Assembly (NCBI GenBank): GCA_945861415.1
Contig: CAMAUV010000045.1
Location: forward strand, 1-35,757
Source of the DNA: Akkermansia muciniphila
GTDB taxonomy: Bacteria > Verrucomicrobiota > Verrucomicrobiia > Verrucomicrobiales > V1-33
DNA: 35,757 nt
Direction of reading: 5' to 3'
Of the stretch, positions 35,670-35,757 are shown in pieces; the first letter of the stretch is position 1, and each line of letters opens with the position of its first letter. The notes beneath the pieces are model-generated. The model did no database searches. It saw only the letters and a list, made by a program, of their open reading frames with translations, and had not been told where the DNA came from. Made by a program: the position numbers and the translations under genes.

Positions 35670-35757
35670 TGTAGTGCGCGTAAAATAGTGTAACATATAG
35701 TTGACACTGGTGTGGCAGTGTGTCTGCATGAGGCACGCGATCGCTATCAAGTTGAGT
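35669..35757 (+). mobile_element. IS630-type insertion sequence, left-end fragment
   Basis: Starts just after a TA dinucleotide (35667-35668), the IS630/Tc1 target, with GTGTAGTGCGCGTAAAATAG and a second GTGTA soon after. TTGACA at 35701-35706 could be a -35 box. An inverted repeat ACACTG-GTGTGG-CAGTGT lies at 35704-35721. A transposase-like start follows at 35728. Only 89 bases are in the window; family and edge are inferred. Confidence 0.45.
35728..35757 (+). CDS. Transposase N-terminus, IS630-type, cut by window edge
   Basis: ATG at 35728 opens a frame reading MRHAIAIKLS to the window edge. IS630-type transposases often start MRxAxxIxLs/t, as this does. Ten residues are not enough to be sure, but the TA-flanked GTGTAGTGCGCG sequence upstream supports it. 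Confidence 0.45.
   Translation, partial: MRHAIAIKLS

Noticed and set aside
1..35757. CRISPR array, rRNA operon, riboswitch or prophage
   Set aside because: No regularly spaced repeats, rRNA-like sequence, recognisable riboswitch core or phage structural genes were seen.

Overview
The window looks like a piece of a Verrucomicrobia-type chromosome (PVC superphylum), inferred from gene content only. The signs are a large secreted protein joining a sugar-dehydrogenase-like propeller to a CxxCH haem domain, a DUF1501 protein with a twin-arginine leader, a SecA of about 1000 residues without the C-terminal zinc motif, an RpoA and an L17 with extra C-terminal tails, and many starts without a clear Shine-Dalgarno. 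No rRNA, tRNA or CRISPR array was found.

Layout. 1-148: left edge of an IS3-family element whose orfA reads out of the window. 525-2191: rpoA-rplQ with a strong terminator. 2377-3255: a nitrilase-fold amidohydrolase. 3309-9581 (minus strand): a run of five genes in transcription order, a kelch/mutarotase-like secreted protein, a membrane HD phosphohydrolase, a secreted one-CxxCH protein, a DUF1802 protein, and a membrane-anchored protein with DxNxDxxxD repeats; the last four are tightly spaced. 9745-14894: three trypsin-fold (S1C/HtrA-like) proteins. One is an apparently intact protease with a PDZ domain. One is a degenerate pseudo-protease whose PDZ domain seems to sit inside the protease fold. 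One is a protease fused to a LamG/DUF1080-like domain and a SirB1-like transglutaminase-fold domain. 15089-16778: a secreted PQQ-type beta-propeller with a strong terminator.

17249-19133: a MOSC-domain protein and homoserine dehydrogenase (hom). 19343-22438: the 1031-residue propeller/HEAT/cytochrome protein. It converges on the DUF1501 gene (23153-24559) across about 700 bases with no secure gene. 24703-26449: gatC-gatA (gatB is not here). 26539-26790: two very short in-frame ORFs separated by a stop, possibly one broken small membrane protein. 26979-27884: a TIM-barrel sugar isomerase/epimerase, convergent with a Nif3-like gene that follows a Ski2-like helicase on the minus strand. 31540-35214 (minus strand): secA followed by a sulfocyanin-like cupredoxin. 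35669-35757: right edge of what looks like an IS630-type element.

The core genes (rpoA, rplQ, secA, gatCA, hom) are ordinary housekeeping. The rest is mostly cell-envelope biology: at least eight products have leaders, protease-fold domains, propellers or redox domains for the periplasm or membrane. The most unusual items are the pseudo-HtrA with an inserted PDZ, the three-part protease/LamG/SirB1 fusion, the cupredoxin with His where the axial Met usually lies, and the small interrupted ORF pair at 26539. I see no convincing defence island or biosynthetic cluster.
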